A DNA stretch of 64,000 bases, from contig NZ_SJZD01000002.1 in NCBI RefSeq assembly GCF_004959765.1, positions 310,001 to 374,000 of the forward strand, given 5' to 3'. Positions within the stretch are counted from its first letter, which is position 1; every line of letters starts with the position of its first letter. The notes under the pieces were generated by a model. The model made no database searches, had not been told where the DNA came from, and saw only the letters and a list, made by a program, of their open reading frames with translations. Both the position numbers and the translations under genes were made by a program. Shown here one piece after another: positions 34,076 through 42,948 of the stretch. The DNA is from Flavobacterium sp. H122 (lineage in GTDB: Bacteria > Bacteroidota > Bacteroidia > Flavobacteriales > Flavobacteriaceae).

Positions 34076-37000
34076 TTGAAAAATTTTTTTTCTTATACTT
34101 CGGACTTTTCTCTCAAAAGCAGTTTTTTAACACTGTTTTTCTTCGTTTTCAGTAATTCTTATGCTCAGGAAGTTAACGATACTGTAAAAGGATATAACAA
34201 AGGAAGTATTGAACTTGCTAATCCGCAGAGTATTCTTGAGGCATATACGTACGATCCCGTATCTGATAAATATATCTATACAAAATCTTTTGAAGGGTTT
34301 AATATAGATTATCCCATAGTTTTATCGCCGGAAGAGTATCATAATCTGATTCAAAAAGAAGCAATAAAAAAGTATTTCAAAGAGAAAGCCGATGCTGTTG
34401 CCGGACAAAAGAAAAAAGCGGAAGATAAGAAGAAGGATTTACTGCCCAGATATTATATCAAATCAGGTTTGTTTGAATCCATTTTCGGAAGCAACACGAT
34501 TGATATAAAACCTACCGGTACCGTTGAGATTGATTTGGGAATCCGTTACACAAAGCAGGATAATCCGGCTTTCTCACCCCGTAACCGCCGGATGTTTAAT
34601 TTTGACTTCGATCAAAGGGTAAGTTTGAGTTTGTTGGGGCAGGTTGGAACCAGATTAAAAATAAACACCAATTACGATACTGAATCTACTTTTGCATTCC
34701 AAAATCTAATAAAACTGGAATATACCCCAACGGAGGATGATATTTTACAAAAGATTGAAGTAGGTAACGTTAGTATGCCTTTAAACAGCAGTCTGATCCG
34801 CGGATCACAAAGTTTATTTGGTTTTAAAACCCAGCTGCAGTTTGGTAAAACGACTTTTACAGGAGTTTTTGCAGAGCAAAAATCTCAAACAAGAACAGTA
34901 ACTTCACAAGGCGGTGGTCTGGTTCAGGATTTTGATATGTTTGCTTTGGATTACGATGCAGACCGACATTTCTTTTTATCACAATATTTTAGAAACAATT
35001 ATGACAAGGCACTGGAAACTTACCCGGTAATCAATTCGAGAGTGCAGATTACACGTTTGGAAGTTTGGGTGACCAACCGCCAGAACAGGGTTACAGCCTC
35101 ACAGGACGGAAATAACCTGAGAAATATTGTGGCATTGCAGGATTTAGGTGAGGCGCAGCAAAGTGCTTATCCGGATGATTCAGAAATAATAGGATTGGAT
35201 GTAATTCCAGCTGGTTTTTTTGGGTCTACACCACCTGATTCACCGGTTGATAACGGCAATAATAATTTTGATCCTGATAAAATTGGGAATGGAGGCAATC
35301 TGACAGACAAAATCAGAGAGGTTTCCGCTTCTGCTTCCGATGCATTTACAGGGGTAAATCCAATACCAAAAGAAGGTGTTGATTATTCAAAACTAGAAAA
35401 TGCAAGGAAATTAAATCCAAACGAATATACCTATCATCCTCAGTTAGGATATATCTCATTAAACCAGCGTTTGACAAACGATGAGGTATTGGCAGTCGCT
35501 TATCAATATACGATAGGCGGCGAGGTTTATCAGGTTGGAGAATTTGGTAACGACGGTGTTGAGTCAACTACAATTGACAATACAGATACGCCTGTTACTA
35601 AAGCTTTGGTTTTAAAATTACTTAAAGCCAATCTGACAAATGTTGATAAACCTATCTGGAATTTAATGATGAAAAATATTTATCAGATTCCGGGAGCTTA
35701 TCAGTTGGATCAATCCGATTTTAAATTTAATATCCTTTATACTGATCCGTCACCGGTTAATTATATTACGCTTTCAGCACCACTTCCAACAAATGGTGAC
35801 TTAACACGTATGCCTTTGCTGAAAGTGTTCAGTCTGGATAAATTGAATGTGAATAATGATCCTCAAGCCGGCGGAGATGGTTTTTTTGATTTTATTCCGG
35901 GTATAACTGTTGATACTCAAAATGCAAGAATTGTGTTTACAAAAGTCGAACCTTTTGGTAAATACCTATTTGAGAAGTTAAAATCTGATTCAGATCCAGT
36001 TGATCAAGATTATGATGGTGATCCGGCAACTAAATATAATGCTAACCAAAGAAACTTTGTTTTTACAAGTTTATATAAAAAAACACAGGCTGCAGCTCTT
36101 CAGGACAGTGAGAAAAATAAGTTCCAGTTAAAAGGGCGTTTCAAATCTTCCGGAGGTGAGGGTATTTCACTGGGAGCCTCAAATGTGCCCAGAGGTTCTG
36201 TGGTTGTAACTGCAGGAGGCAGAGTGCTTCAGGAAGGAGTTGATTACAGTGTAAATTATCAAACAGGTCGTGTTCAGATTTTGGATCCGTCATTACAGGC
36301 ATCAGGAACTCCTATACAGGTCTCTGTTGAAAACAATTCTGTTTTTGGTCAGCAAACAAGAAGATTTATCGGATTAAATCTTGAGCATAAATTTTCTGAT
36401 AAATTTCAGATTGGCGGTACTTTATTGAATATGTCTGAAAGACCGTTCACACAAAAAACAAATTACGGTCAGGAATCGGTGAACAATACCATTTTTGGAG
36501 CAAATGTAAATTATTCTACAGAAGTACCATTTTTAACCAGATTGGCAAATAAACTCCCAAATGTGGATACAGATGTGCCTTCGAACCTTTCATTCAGAGG
36601 AGAAGTAGCCTTTTTGAAACCCGGAGCTTCAAAAAATGACAGGTTTGAAGGAGAGTCAACTGTTTATGTTGATGATTTTGAAGGGTCGCAGTCAACAATT
36701 GATATGCGTTCCCCTTTAAGCTGGACTTTATCCAGTGTGCCTGCCGATTTTCAGGATGCTACTGATCCGGATTTAAGCTACGGCTATAAAAGAGCGAAAT
36801 TATCATGGTATACTATTGACCCAATATTTTATACAGGTCAGCGTCCGGCTGGAATAGATAACAATGATATTTCCACATACGACGGACGTAGAATTTATTT
36901 AAACGAACTATATCCTAATACCAATGTAGCGGCAGGTGAGCCAACGGTAATCAACACACTGGATTTAACGTATTATCCAAAAGAGAGAGGGCCTTTCAAT

Positions 37001-40000
37001 TTTAATCCGGCAGCAACTAATAATCAAATGCCGATACCACAGGATTCATTTGGCGGGATTATGCGTTCTATCAATACGACAAATTTCGAACAGTCCAATG
37101 TTGAATATATTCAGTTTTGGGTTTTGGATCCTTATCATAATAATCCTAATGTTTCACCGACAAATTCAGGTAAACTGACTATACATCTTGGTGAAGTTTC
37201 AGAGGATATATTAAAAGACGGAAAGAAACAATATGAAAACGGTTTACCGGCTCCTGGGTCAAATACTAAAACATATCAGACAGATTGGGGTAAAGTTCCG
37301 GCAAATCAATCGCTTATTTATGCTTTTGATGCAGATAATGCCAACCGTAATGTTCAGGATGTTGGTTTAAACGGTCTTAATGATATTGAAGAGAATACTC
37401 AATTTCCGGATTTTTCAGGTGATGACCCTGCTCAGGATAATTATCAGTATTATTTGAATGCCTCGGGTACGATTACTGAACGGTATAAAAAATATAACGG
37501 TACTGAGAAAAATTCACCAACAGATGTTTCTGATAATAACAGAGGGAATACCACCACTCCTGATGTTGAGGACATAAACCGCGACAATACAATGAATACT
37601 ATTGAAGGTTATTATGAATTTTCATTAGATATTAAACCAAATGTAAAGGAAGGCGATCCTTATGTAGTTAGTGTAATGACAACAACACCTCCTAATAAAC
37701 TGCCTAATGGAGACAATCCGGAGGTAAGATGGATACAGTACAAAATTCCAATTAGTGACGGTGTGCCTGTAGGAGGAATTTCTGATTTTCGTTCAATCCG
37801 TTTTATGCGTATGTTAATGCATGGCTTTAATGATCAAGTTACATTGCGTTTTGGAGCGCTTGATCTGGTTCGGGGTGAATGGAGAAGGTATCTTAGCCAG
37901 CTAAATCCATCAATTCCTGCAGTAAAAACAGGTTTTGATGTCCAAGGTGTCAATCTGGAAGAAAATTCTGATCGCAGACCTGTTAGATATGTAATGCCAC
38001 CGGGAGTGCAGCGTGAACAAATTAATAATAACAACACGGTTGTAAATCAAAATGAGCAATCGCTGGCTTTAAGAGTGTATAAAGGAAGTGGTCCGGATGG
38101 GGAAGCATTAGTTGACGGTGATTCAAGAGCAGCATTTAAAAATGTAAGCGTGGATATGCGTCAGTATAATAAACTCAAAATGTTTTTGCATGCTGAAAAT
38201 TTCCCGATGATAAAAAATGATGCAGAGGTTAATGATGATCTTAAGGATGAAGAGTTGGTAGCTTTCTTACGTTTTGGTAATGATTTTACGAATAATTATT
38301 ATCAGGTGGAATTGCCTTTAAAACTGACAAAGATTACATCTGTGAATAATGTTATCAGTGATCCAAATTTAATTTGGCCTTCTGAAAATGAAATTGATTT
38401 GAATTTAGCAGCATTGTCTAAACTAAAATTGGATAGCTATAAAGCGTTACCGGGTGATCTTGATCCGGATGATAATACTTTTGCTAAGCTGGCATCTGAA
38501 TATGGCGGATCATCAAATCCTAAATTGAAGATACGTGTAAAAGGTAATCCTAATATTGGTTATGTGCGTACTTTAATGGTAGGTTTGAAAAACCCTAAAG
38601 ATTCTGCGCCTAATAACTTGCCTGAAAGCGGTGAAGTTTGGTTCAATGAGCTTCGTCTGGCCGATATGGACAATAAAGGTGGTATGGCCGCTATTGCCAG
38701 TCTTGATACTAATATGGCTGACTTACTGACAATGTCGGCAACGGGCAGAATGGGGACAATCGGTTTCGGTAGTTTGGAACAGACACCTAATGAACGCAGC
38801 CGTGAGGATATGTGGCAGTATGATATTGTGACCAATGTTAGTTTGGGTAAATTATTACCCAAAAAATGGGGAGTAAACCTGCCGTTCAACTATGCTGTAG
38901 GAGAGCAGACTATTACACCTGAATACGATCCTTTATTCCAGGATTTAAAATTAAAAGATGTACTCGATAATGCTGCAAATGATCAGGAAAAAGAAGCGAT
39001 AAAAAAACGAGCGGAAAATTATACAAAACGTAAGAGCATCAATTTTATTGGGGTTAAGAAAGAAAGAGGTGCTGAACAGAAACCGCATTTTTATGATGTG
39101 GAGAACTTAACATTGTCATATTCATATAATGAAACGCAGCACCGTGATTTTGAAATAGAAAACGCCTTGGATCAGCAGGTAAGAACATCAGCTGATTATA
39201 ATTATGCATTTAAACCAAAAAGTATCGAGCCTTTCAAGAATGCTAAATTCATGAAAAAAAGTACCTATTGGAAAATGTTAAGCGATTTCAATTTTAATTT
39301 TATGCCTAATAACATTAATTTTAGTTCGAATATTTTACGTCAGTTTAATAAACAACAGTTTAGGCAAGTGGATGAAACCATCGTGGTTGGTTTGGATCCG
39401 CTTTATCGCAGAAATTTTATGTTTAATTATAATTATGGTTTAAATTTTAATCTGACTAAGTCTTTGAAGTTGAATTATACTGCAGCTTCGGGGAATATCA
39501 TCAGAACTTATTTGGACGAAAATAATAATTCCAGCAATGACTTTACCGTTTGGGATGATTTCTGGAATATTGGAGAGCCTAATCAGCATAACCAACAGCT
39601 TACAGTAAATTATGAATTGCCTATAAATAAGATTCCTGCACTTTCTTTCATCAAGTCGGATTATACTTATACCGGGGATTACGCATGGAACAGAGGGAAT
39701 ATAAATCTAAGGGAATTCCGTCCGGATCCAACGAATAATCCAAGTTTAGTTTACGATTTAGGAAATACCATTCAAAATGCAAACTCACATAAGTTGTCCA
39801 CCGGATTTACGATGTCTGCTTTGTATAAATATATCGGACTGGTAAAGTCTTCGGAAAGGGTTAAAAAACCTAAAACGCCTATTACTCCTCCGGTAGCTCC
39901 TAAACCAGGAGAAAAAGTAGTGGCAAAACCAAAAGAAAAACAGGAAAAGCCAAGTGTTTTAGTTGATGGATTAATCGGTCTGGCTACAAGTATTAAAAAC

Positions 40001-41323
40001 GTTCAGGTGAATTATACGGAAACAAATGGAACAATGTTGCCGGGATATTTGCCTTCTGTAGGGTTTTGGGGATCATCCAAGCCGTCTTTAGGTTTCGTGT
40101 TTGGTATGCAGGATGACGATATCAGGTATGAAGCAGCAAAAAGAGGCTGGCTTACGAATTATCCTGAATTCAATCAAAATTATACCGAAGTTACCAATAA
40201 ACAAATTCAGGCTACAGCAAATCTTGAGCCTTTCCCTGATTTAAAAATTGATTTGACTGCTGATAGAACTGTTGCCCGTAACTATACGGAACAATATGAT
40301 GCTGAATTTGATGAATATGAGCCTCGCTCACCTTATAATACAGGGAATTTTTCTATTTCCACCATTATGATAGGGACTGCATTCCTGCAAAGCGATGAGA
40401 ATGGGTCTGTTGCTTTTGAAGCATTCAGAAACAATCGTTTGGAAATAGCTGATAGGCTTGCTCAACGAAGAGCTTCTTCTGATTTTACTTATGATCCTAA
40501 TGTGCGTGATGCTGATGGTTTTCCTATTGGTTATGGTAAAAACAGTCAGCAGGTTTTGCTTCCGGCCTTTTTGGCGACTTATACAAGTGATTTTAGAAAC
40601 GCTTCAAATGTCCCTTTAGGTTATAACAGAAACTTTCCGCTTCCTAACTGGAATGTGAAATATACTGGTTTGATGCGCTATAAGTTCTTTAAGGATAAAT
40701 TCCGTCGTTTTTCTTTGCAGCATGCCTATAAAGCGGCCTATACTTTAAATGCTTTACGTTCAAATTTTGAATATGATAAGAATCCTGATGAAGTTGACGA
40801 TAGTAAAAATTTTGTTAGCAAAACATTAATCGGTAATGTTAACCTGACTGAGCAGTTCAGTCCGTTGGTTCGTCTGGATTTTGAAATGAAAAACTCAATA
40901 AAGATCTTGGCTGAAATGAAAAAAGACAGAACTTTATCGTTGAGTTTTGATAACAATTTACTTACTGAGGTGAAAGGTCTTGAATATGTTGTTGGTTTGG
41001 GATACAGAATCAAAGATGTAAGAATAAGATCCAGACTGGCTGAAAATGCTTCGGGTGTAGTGAAGAGTGATATTAATCTAAGAGCCGATTTTTCATACAG
41101 GAATAATAAAACCATTGTAAGGAATCTGGATTATGACAATAACCAGCTTGGTGGTGGTCAAAACCTTATTTCTGCTAAGCTGACAGGTGATTACAAATTT
41201 AGTAATAACCTTACCGCATTGTTTTATTTTGACTATAATTTCAATAGAGCTGTTATATCCACAACATTCCCTATTACCAATATAAGATCGGGGTTTACAC
41301 TGAGATATAACTTTGGAAATTAA
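34076..41323 (+). CDS. sprA: SprA (Sov), type IX secretion translocon and gliding motility protein
   Basis: The very large outer-membrane barrel through which type IX substrates leave the cell, needed in Flavobacterium johnsoniae for secretion and gliding. The 2415-codon length matches the family (about 2400). The start is a TTG (34076), the only start before the signal peptide (TLFFFVFSNSYAQ); no in-frame ATG occurs until far inside the mature protein. Family segments include FDFDQRVSLSLLGQVG, FEGSQSTIDMRSPLSW, and a barrel-like C-terminus ending TLRYNFGN. A Lys/Pro-rich insert at about residues 1915-1965 (KTPITPPVAPKPGEK) is a likely flexible loop. Gene order with ruvA, gcvH, deoC and remB agrees with my memory of the F. 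johnsoniae locus. Confidence 0.95.
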   Translation: MKNFFSYTSDFSLKSSFLTLFFFVFSNSYAQEVNDTVKGYNKGSIELANPQSILEAYTYDPVSDKYIYTKSFEGFNIDYPIVLSPEEYHNLIQKEAIKKYFKEKADAVAGQKKKAEDKKKDLLPRYYIKSGLFESIFGSNTIDIKPTGTVEIDLGIRYTKQDNPAFSPRNRRMFNFDFDQRVSLSLLGQVGTRLKINTNYDTESTFAFQNLIKLEYTPTEDDILQKIEVGNVSMPLNSSLIRGSQSLFGFKTQLQFGKTTFTGVFAEQKSQTRTVTSQGGGLVQDFDMFALDYDADRHFFLSQYFRNNYDKALETYPVINSRVQITRLEVWVTNRQNRVTASQDGNNLRNIVALQDLGEAQQSAYPDDSEIIGLDVIPAGFFGSTPPDSPVDNGNNNFDPDKIGNGGNLTDKIREVSASASDAFTGVNPIPKEGVDYSKLENARKLNPNEYTYHPQLGYISLNQRLTNDEVLAVAYQYTIGGEVYQVGEFGNDGVESTTIDNTDTPVTKALVLKLLKANLTNVDKPIWNLMMKNIYQIPGAYQLDQSDFKFNILYTDPSPVNYITLSAPLPTNGDLTRMPLLKVFSLDKLNVNNDPQAGGDGFFDFIPGITVDTQNARIVFTKVEPFGKYLFEKLKSDSDPVDQDYDGDPATKYNANQRNFVFTSLYKKTQAAALQDSEKNKFQLKGRFKSSGGEGISLGASNVPRGSVVVTAGGRVLQEGVDYSVNYQTGRVQILDPSLQASGTPIQVSVENNSVFGQQTRRFIGLNLEHKFSDKFQIGGTLLNMSERPFTQKTNYGQESVNNTIFGANVNYSTEVPFLTRLANKLPNVDTDVPSNLSFRGEVAFLKPGASKNDRFEGESTVYVDDFEGSQSTIDMRSPLSWTLSSVPADFQDATDPDLSYGYKRAKLSWYTIDPIFYTGQRPAGIDNNDISTYDGRRIYLNELYPNTNVAAGEPTVINTLDLTYYPKERGPFNFNPAATNNQMPIPQDSFGGIMRSINTTNFEQSNVEYIQFWVLDPYHNNPNVSPTNSGKLTIHLGEVSEDILKDGKKQYENGLPAPGSNTKTYQTDWGKVPANQSLIYAFDADNANRNVQDVGLNGLNDIEENTQFPDFSGDDPAQDNYQYYLNASGTITERYKKYNGTEKNSPTDVSDNNRGNTTTPDVEDINRDNTMNTIEGYYEFSLDIKPNVKEGDPYVVSVMTTTPPNKLPNGDNPEVRWIQYKIPISDGVPVGGISDFRSIRFMRMLMHGFNDQVTLRFGALDLVRGEWRRYLSQLNPSIPAVKTGFDVQGVNLEENSDRRPVRYVMPPGVQREQINNNNTVVNQNEQSLALRVYKGSGPDGEALVDGDSRAAFKNVSVDMRQYNKLKMFLHAENFPMIKNDAEVNDDLKDEELVAFLRFGNDFTNNYYQVELPLKLTKITSVNNVISDPNLIWPSENEIDLNLAALSKLKLDSYKALPGDLDPDDNTFAKLASEYGGSSNPKLKIRVKGNPNIGYVRTLMVGLKNPKDSAPNNLPESGEVWFNELRLADMDNKGGMAAIASLDTNMADLLTMSATGRMGTIGFGSLEQTPNERSREDMWQYDIVTNVSLGKLLPKKWGVNLPFNYAVGEQTITPEYDPLFQDLKLKDVLDNAANDQEKEAIKKRAENYTKRKSINFIGVKKERGAEQKPHFYDVENLTLSYSYNETQHRDFEIENALDQQVRTSADYNYAFKPKSIEPFKNAKFMKKSTYWKMLSDFNFNFMPNNINFSSNILRQFNKQQFRQVDETIVVGLDPLYRRNFMFNYNYGLNFNLTKSLKLNYTAASGNIIRTYLDENNNSSNDFTVWDDFWNIGEPNQHNQQLTVNYELPINKIPALSFIKSDYTYTGDYAWNRGNINLREFRPDPTNNPSLVYDLGNTIQNANSHKLSTGFTMSALYKYIGLVKSSERVKKPKTPITPPVAPKPGEKVVAKPKEKQEKPSVLVDGLIGLATSIKNVQVNYTETNGTMLPGYLPSVGFWGSSKPSLGFVFGMQDDDIRYEAAKRGWLTNYPEFNQNYTEVTNKQIQATANLEPFPDLKIDLTADRTVARNYTEQYDAEFDEYEPRSPYNTGNFSISTIMIGTAFLQSDENGSVAFEAFRNNRLEIADRLAQRRASSDFTYDPNVRDADGFPIGYGKNSQQVLLPAFLATYTSDFRNASNVPLGYNRNFPLPNWNVKYTGLMRYKFFKDKFRRFSLQHAYKAAYTLNALRSNFEYDKNPDEVDDSKNFVSKTLIGNVNLTEQFSPLVRLDFEMKNSIKILAEMKKDRTLSLSFDNNLLTEVKGLEYVVGLGYRIKDVRIRSRLAENASGVVKSDINLRADFSYRNNKTIVRNLDYDNNQLGGGQNLISAKLTGDYKFSNNLTALFYFDYNFNRAVISTTFPITNIRSGFTLRYNFGN

Positions 41324-41358
41324 TTTGTGAAATACTATTGATATTAAAGTAATAGTTA

Positions 41359-41366
41359 TACTTTTG
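41359..41366 (+). promoter_or_regulatory. -7 box of gcvH
   Basis: TACTTTTG with TTG 18 bases upstream (41338-41340); leader about 22 bases. Confidence 0.55.
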
Positions 41367-41391
41367 TTTCAAATTTGAAAAAATTAACACA

Positions 41392-41772
41392 ATGAACATA
41401 CCAACTAATTTAAAGTACACAAAAGACCACGAATGGGTTAGCATTGAAGGCGATGTTGCAACAGTAGGAATTACAGATTTTGCTCAAAAAGAGCTGGGTG
41501 ATATCGTATATGTTGAAGTGGATACTTTGGATCAAACTTTAGCTAAAGATGAGGTTTTTGGAACTGTTGAAGCAGTAAAAACTGTATCTGATTTATTTTT
41601 ACCGTTATCAGGAGAAATTATTGAATTTAATGAAGAATTAGAGTCAAACCCTGAATTGGTAAATTCTGATCCTTATGGAGCGGCTTGGATGATTAAAGTT
41701 AAAATCTCCGAAGCTTCAGAAATAGAGTCTTTATTGTCAAGTGATGATTATAAAAGCCTTATCGGAGCCTAA
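41392..41772 (+). CDS. gcvH: glycine cleavage system H protein
   Basis: A 126-residue lipoyl carrier that shuttles the aminomethyl group in glycine cleavage. Marks are [27 protein letters not shown] N-terminus, [10 protein letters not shown], and the lipoylated lysine in [12 protein letters not shown]. No P or T protein gene is in the window. The downstream VanZ-like gene starts inside its last codons. Confidence 0.96.
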   Translation: MNIPTNLKYTKDHEWVSIEGDVATVGITDFAQKELGDIVYVEVDTLDQTLAKDEVFGTVEAVKTVSDLFLPLSGEIIEFNEELESNPELVNSDPYGAAWMIKVKISEASEIESLLSSDDYKSLIGA

Positions 41773-42133
41773 TAAAAATTCGGTTTGGCTGGCTTTAGGA
41801 TGGACAGTCATGATGCTTTTGCTTAGTTTTAAAGCACCTTCTGTAAATCCAAAATATATATTTCCTAATCAAGACAAAGTGGTGCATTTCATGTTCTACT
41901 TTGTCTTTGTTTTTTTGTGGTACAGGTATCTTTATTTTTTAAAGCAAAAAGGAGTAAAAATAATTGTATTTGTTGTTGCTCTGGCGGTAATGACAGGTAT
42001 TGGAGTGGAATTCCTTCAGGGGGCGCTCACCCGGGACAGGCATTCGGATATTTACGATGTTTTGGCCAACTCTCTGGGAGCAATTACCGGAGCGTTTTTT
42101 TCTCTTTCAATTTTAAAGAAAGAAAAACCATAG
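41744..42133 (+). CDS. VanZ-like family membrane protein
   Basis: A 129-residue protein with three or four membrane helices. The VanZ-like pattern is present: SFKAPSV, then [18 protein letters not shown] (Asp-Lys-x-x-His), and [29 protein letters not shown], the conserved Glu-Phe-x-Q and Asp-x-x-Asp-x-x-x-N motifs. Function is unknown; teicoplanin resistance by VanZ itself should not be transferred. The start overlaps gcvH by 29 bases (ATG 41744; a GTG lies three bases before), implying coupled translation. Confidence 0.88.
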   Translation: MIIKALSEPNKNSVWLALGWTVMMLLLSFKAPSVNPKYIFPNQDKVVHFMFYFVFVFLWYRYLYFLKQKGVKIIVFVVALAVMTGIGVEFLQGALTRDRHSDIYDVLANSLGAITGAFFSLSILKKEKP

Positions 42134-42140
42134 AAACACT

Positions 42141-42163
42141 TCCCACCTCGGTGGGATTTTTTA
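42141..42163 (+). terminator. intrinsic terminator between the VanZ-like gene and deoC
   Basis: TCCCAC, loop CTCG, GTGGGA, then TTTTTT. Confidence 0.88.
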
Positions 42164-42189
42164 TTTTTATAGTCTTAAATTTTTGAATC

Positions 42190-42933
42190 ATGGATATCAG
42201 ACAATATTTAGACTCTACTTATTTAAAAACAGCGTATCAGGCCAATCTTACTGAAGAAGAGAACACTCAGGTTGTGAAAAATACTATTCAGGAAGCTATT
42301 GAAGAGGATTTTAAATTGGTTATGATTCGTCCGGAGCATGTAAAAATGGCCCGTAAAATGATTGATGAGACTAATTCCAGAGTTGTTGTGGGTACTGTAA
42401 TTGATTTTCCATTTGGTTCTTCCTCAATTGAAAATAAAATAAATGAAGCCGAAATTGCCATAAAAGATGGTGCGGATGAGCTGGATTTTGTTGTTAATTA
42501 TGAAGCTTTCAAAAAAGGGGATGTCCATCTTATAAAAGAGGAGGTACTGTCAGCTACGCGGTTAGGACTGCTTAATCATAAAATTGTTAAGTTTATAATT
42601 GAAGTGGCGGCTTTGTCTGATGATCAGATTATTCAAATATCTTCATTGATTAAGAATACCGTTGTTGAAAATTTTGGAAAAAGTGATTATCCTAAAATAT
42701 TTGTAAAATCATCAACAGGTTTCTATAAAACACCCGAAGGAATGCCCAACGGAGCCACAATTCCAACGATTACTCTGATGATTGAAAATTCGCACCCGCT
42801 TCCGGTGAAAGCGGCCGGTGGAGTAAGAACTTTGGAAGAGGCTTTGGAAATGATCCGTTTAGGAGTCAAACGTATAGGTACCTCTGCAGCAAAAACCATT
42901 GCTGATGGTAAAACTTCTGAAGGAGGATATTAA
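42190..42933 (+). CDS. deoC: deoxyribose-phosphate aldolase
   Basis: Splits 2-deoxyribose-5-phosphate to acetaldehyde and glyceraldehyde-3-phosphate in deoxynucleoside breakdown. The 247-residue TIM barrel keeps the catalytic residues: D99 (GADELDFVVNY), the Schiff-base lysine K173 (IFVKSSTGF) and K207 (LPVKAAGG). GTVIDFPFGSS in the early barrel is also typical. It follows a terminator, so it is probably separately transcribed; remB starts 15 bases downstream and is likely co-transcribed. Confidence 0.95.
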   Translation: MDIRQYLDSTYLKTAYQANLTEEENTQVVKNTIQEAIEEDFKLVMIRPEHVKMARKMIDETNSRVVVGTVIDFPFGSSSIENKINEAEIAIKDGADELDFVVNYEAFKKGDVHLIKEEVLSATRLGLLNHKIVKFIIEVAALSDDQIIQISSLIKNTVVENFGKSDYPKIFVKSSTGFYKTPEGMPNGATIPTITLMIENSHPLPVKAAGGVRTLEEALEMIRLGVKRIGTSAAKTIADGKTSEGGY

Positions 42934-42948
42934 AATTAATCGACTTAA

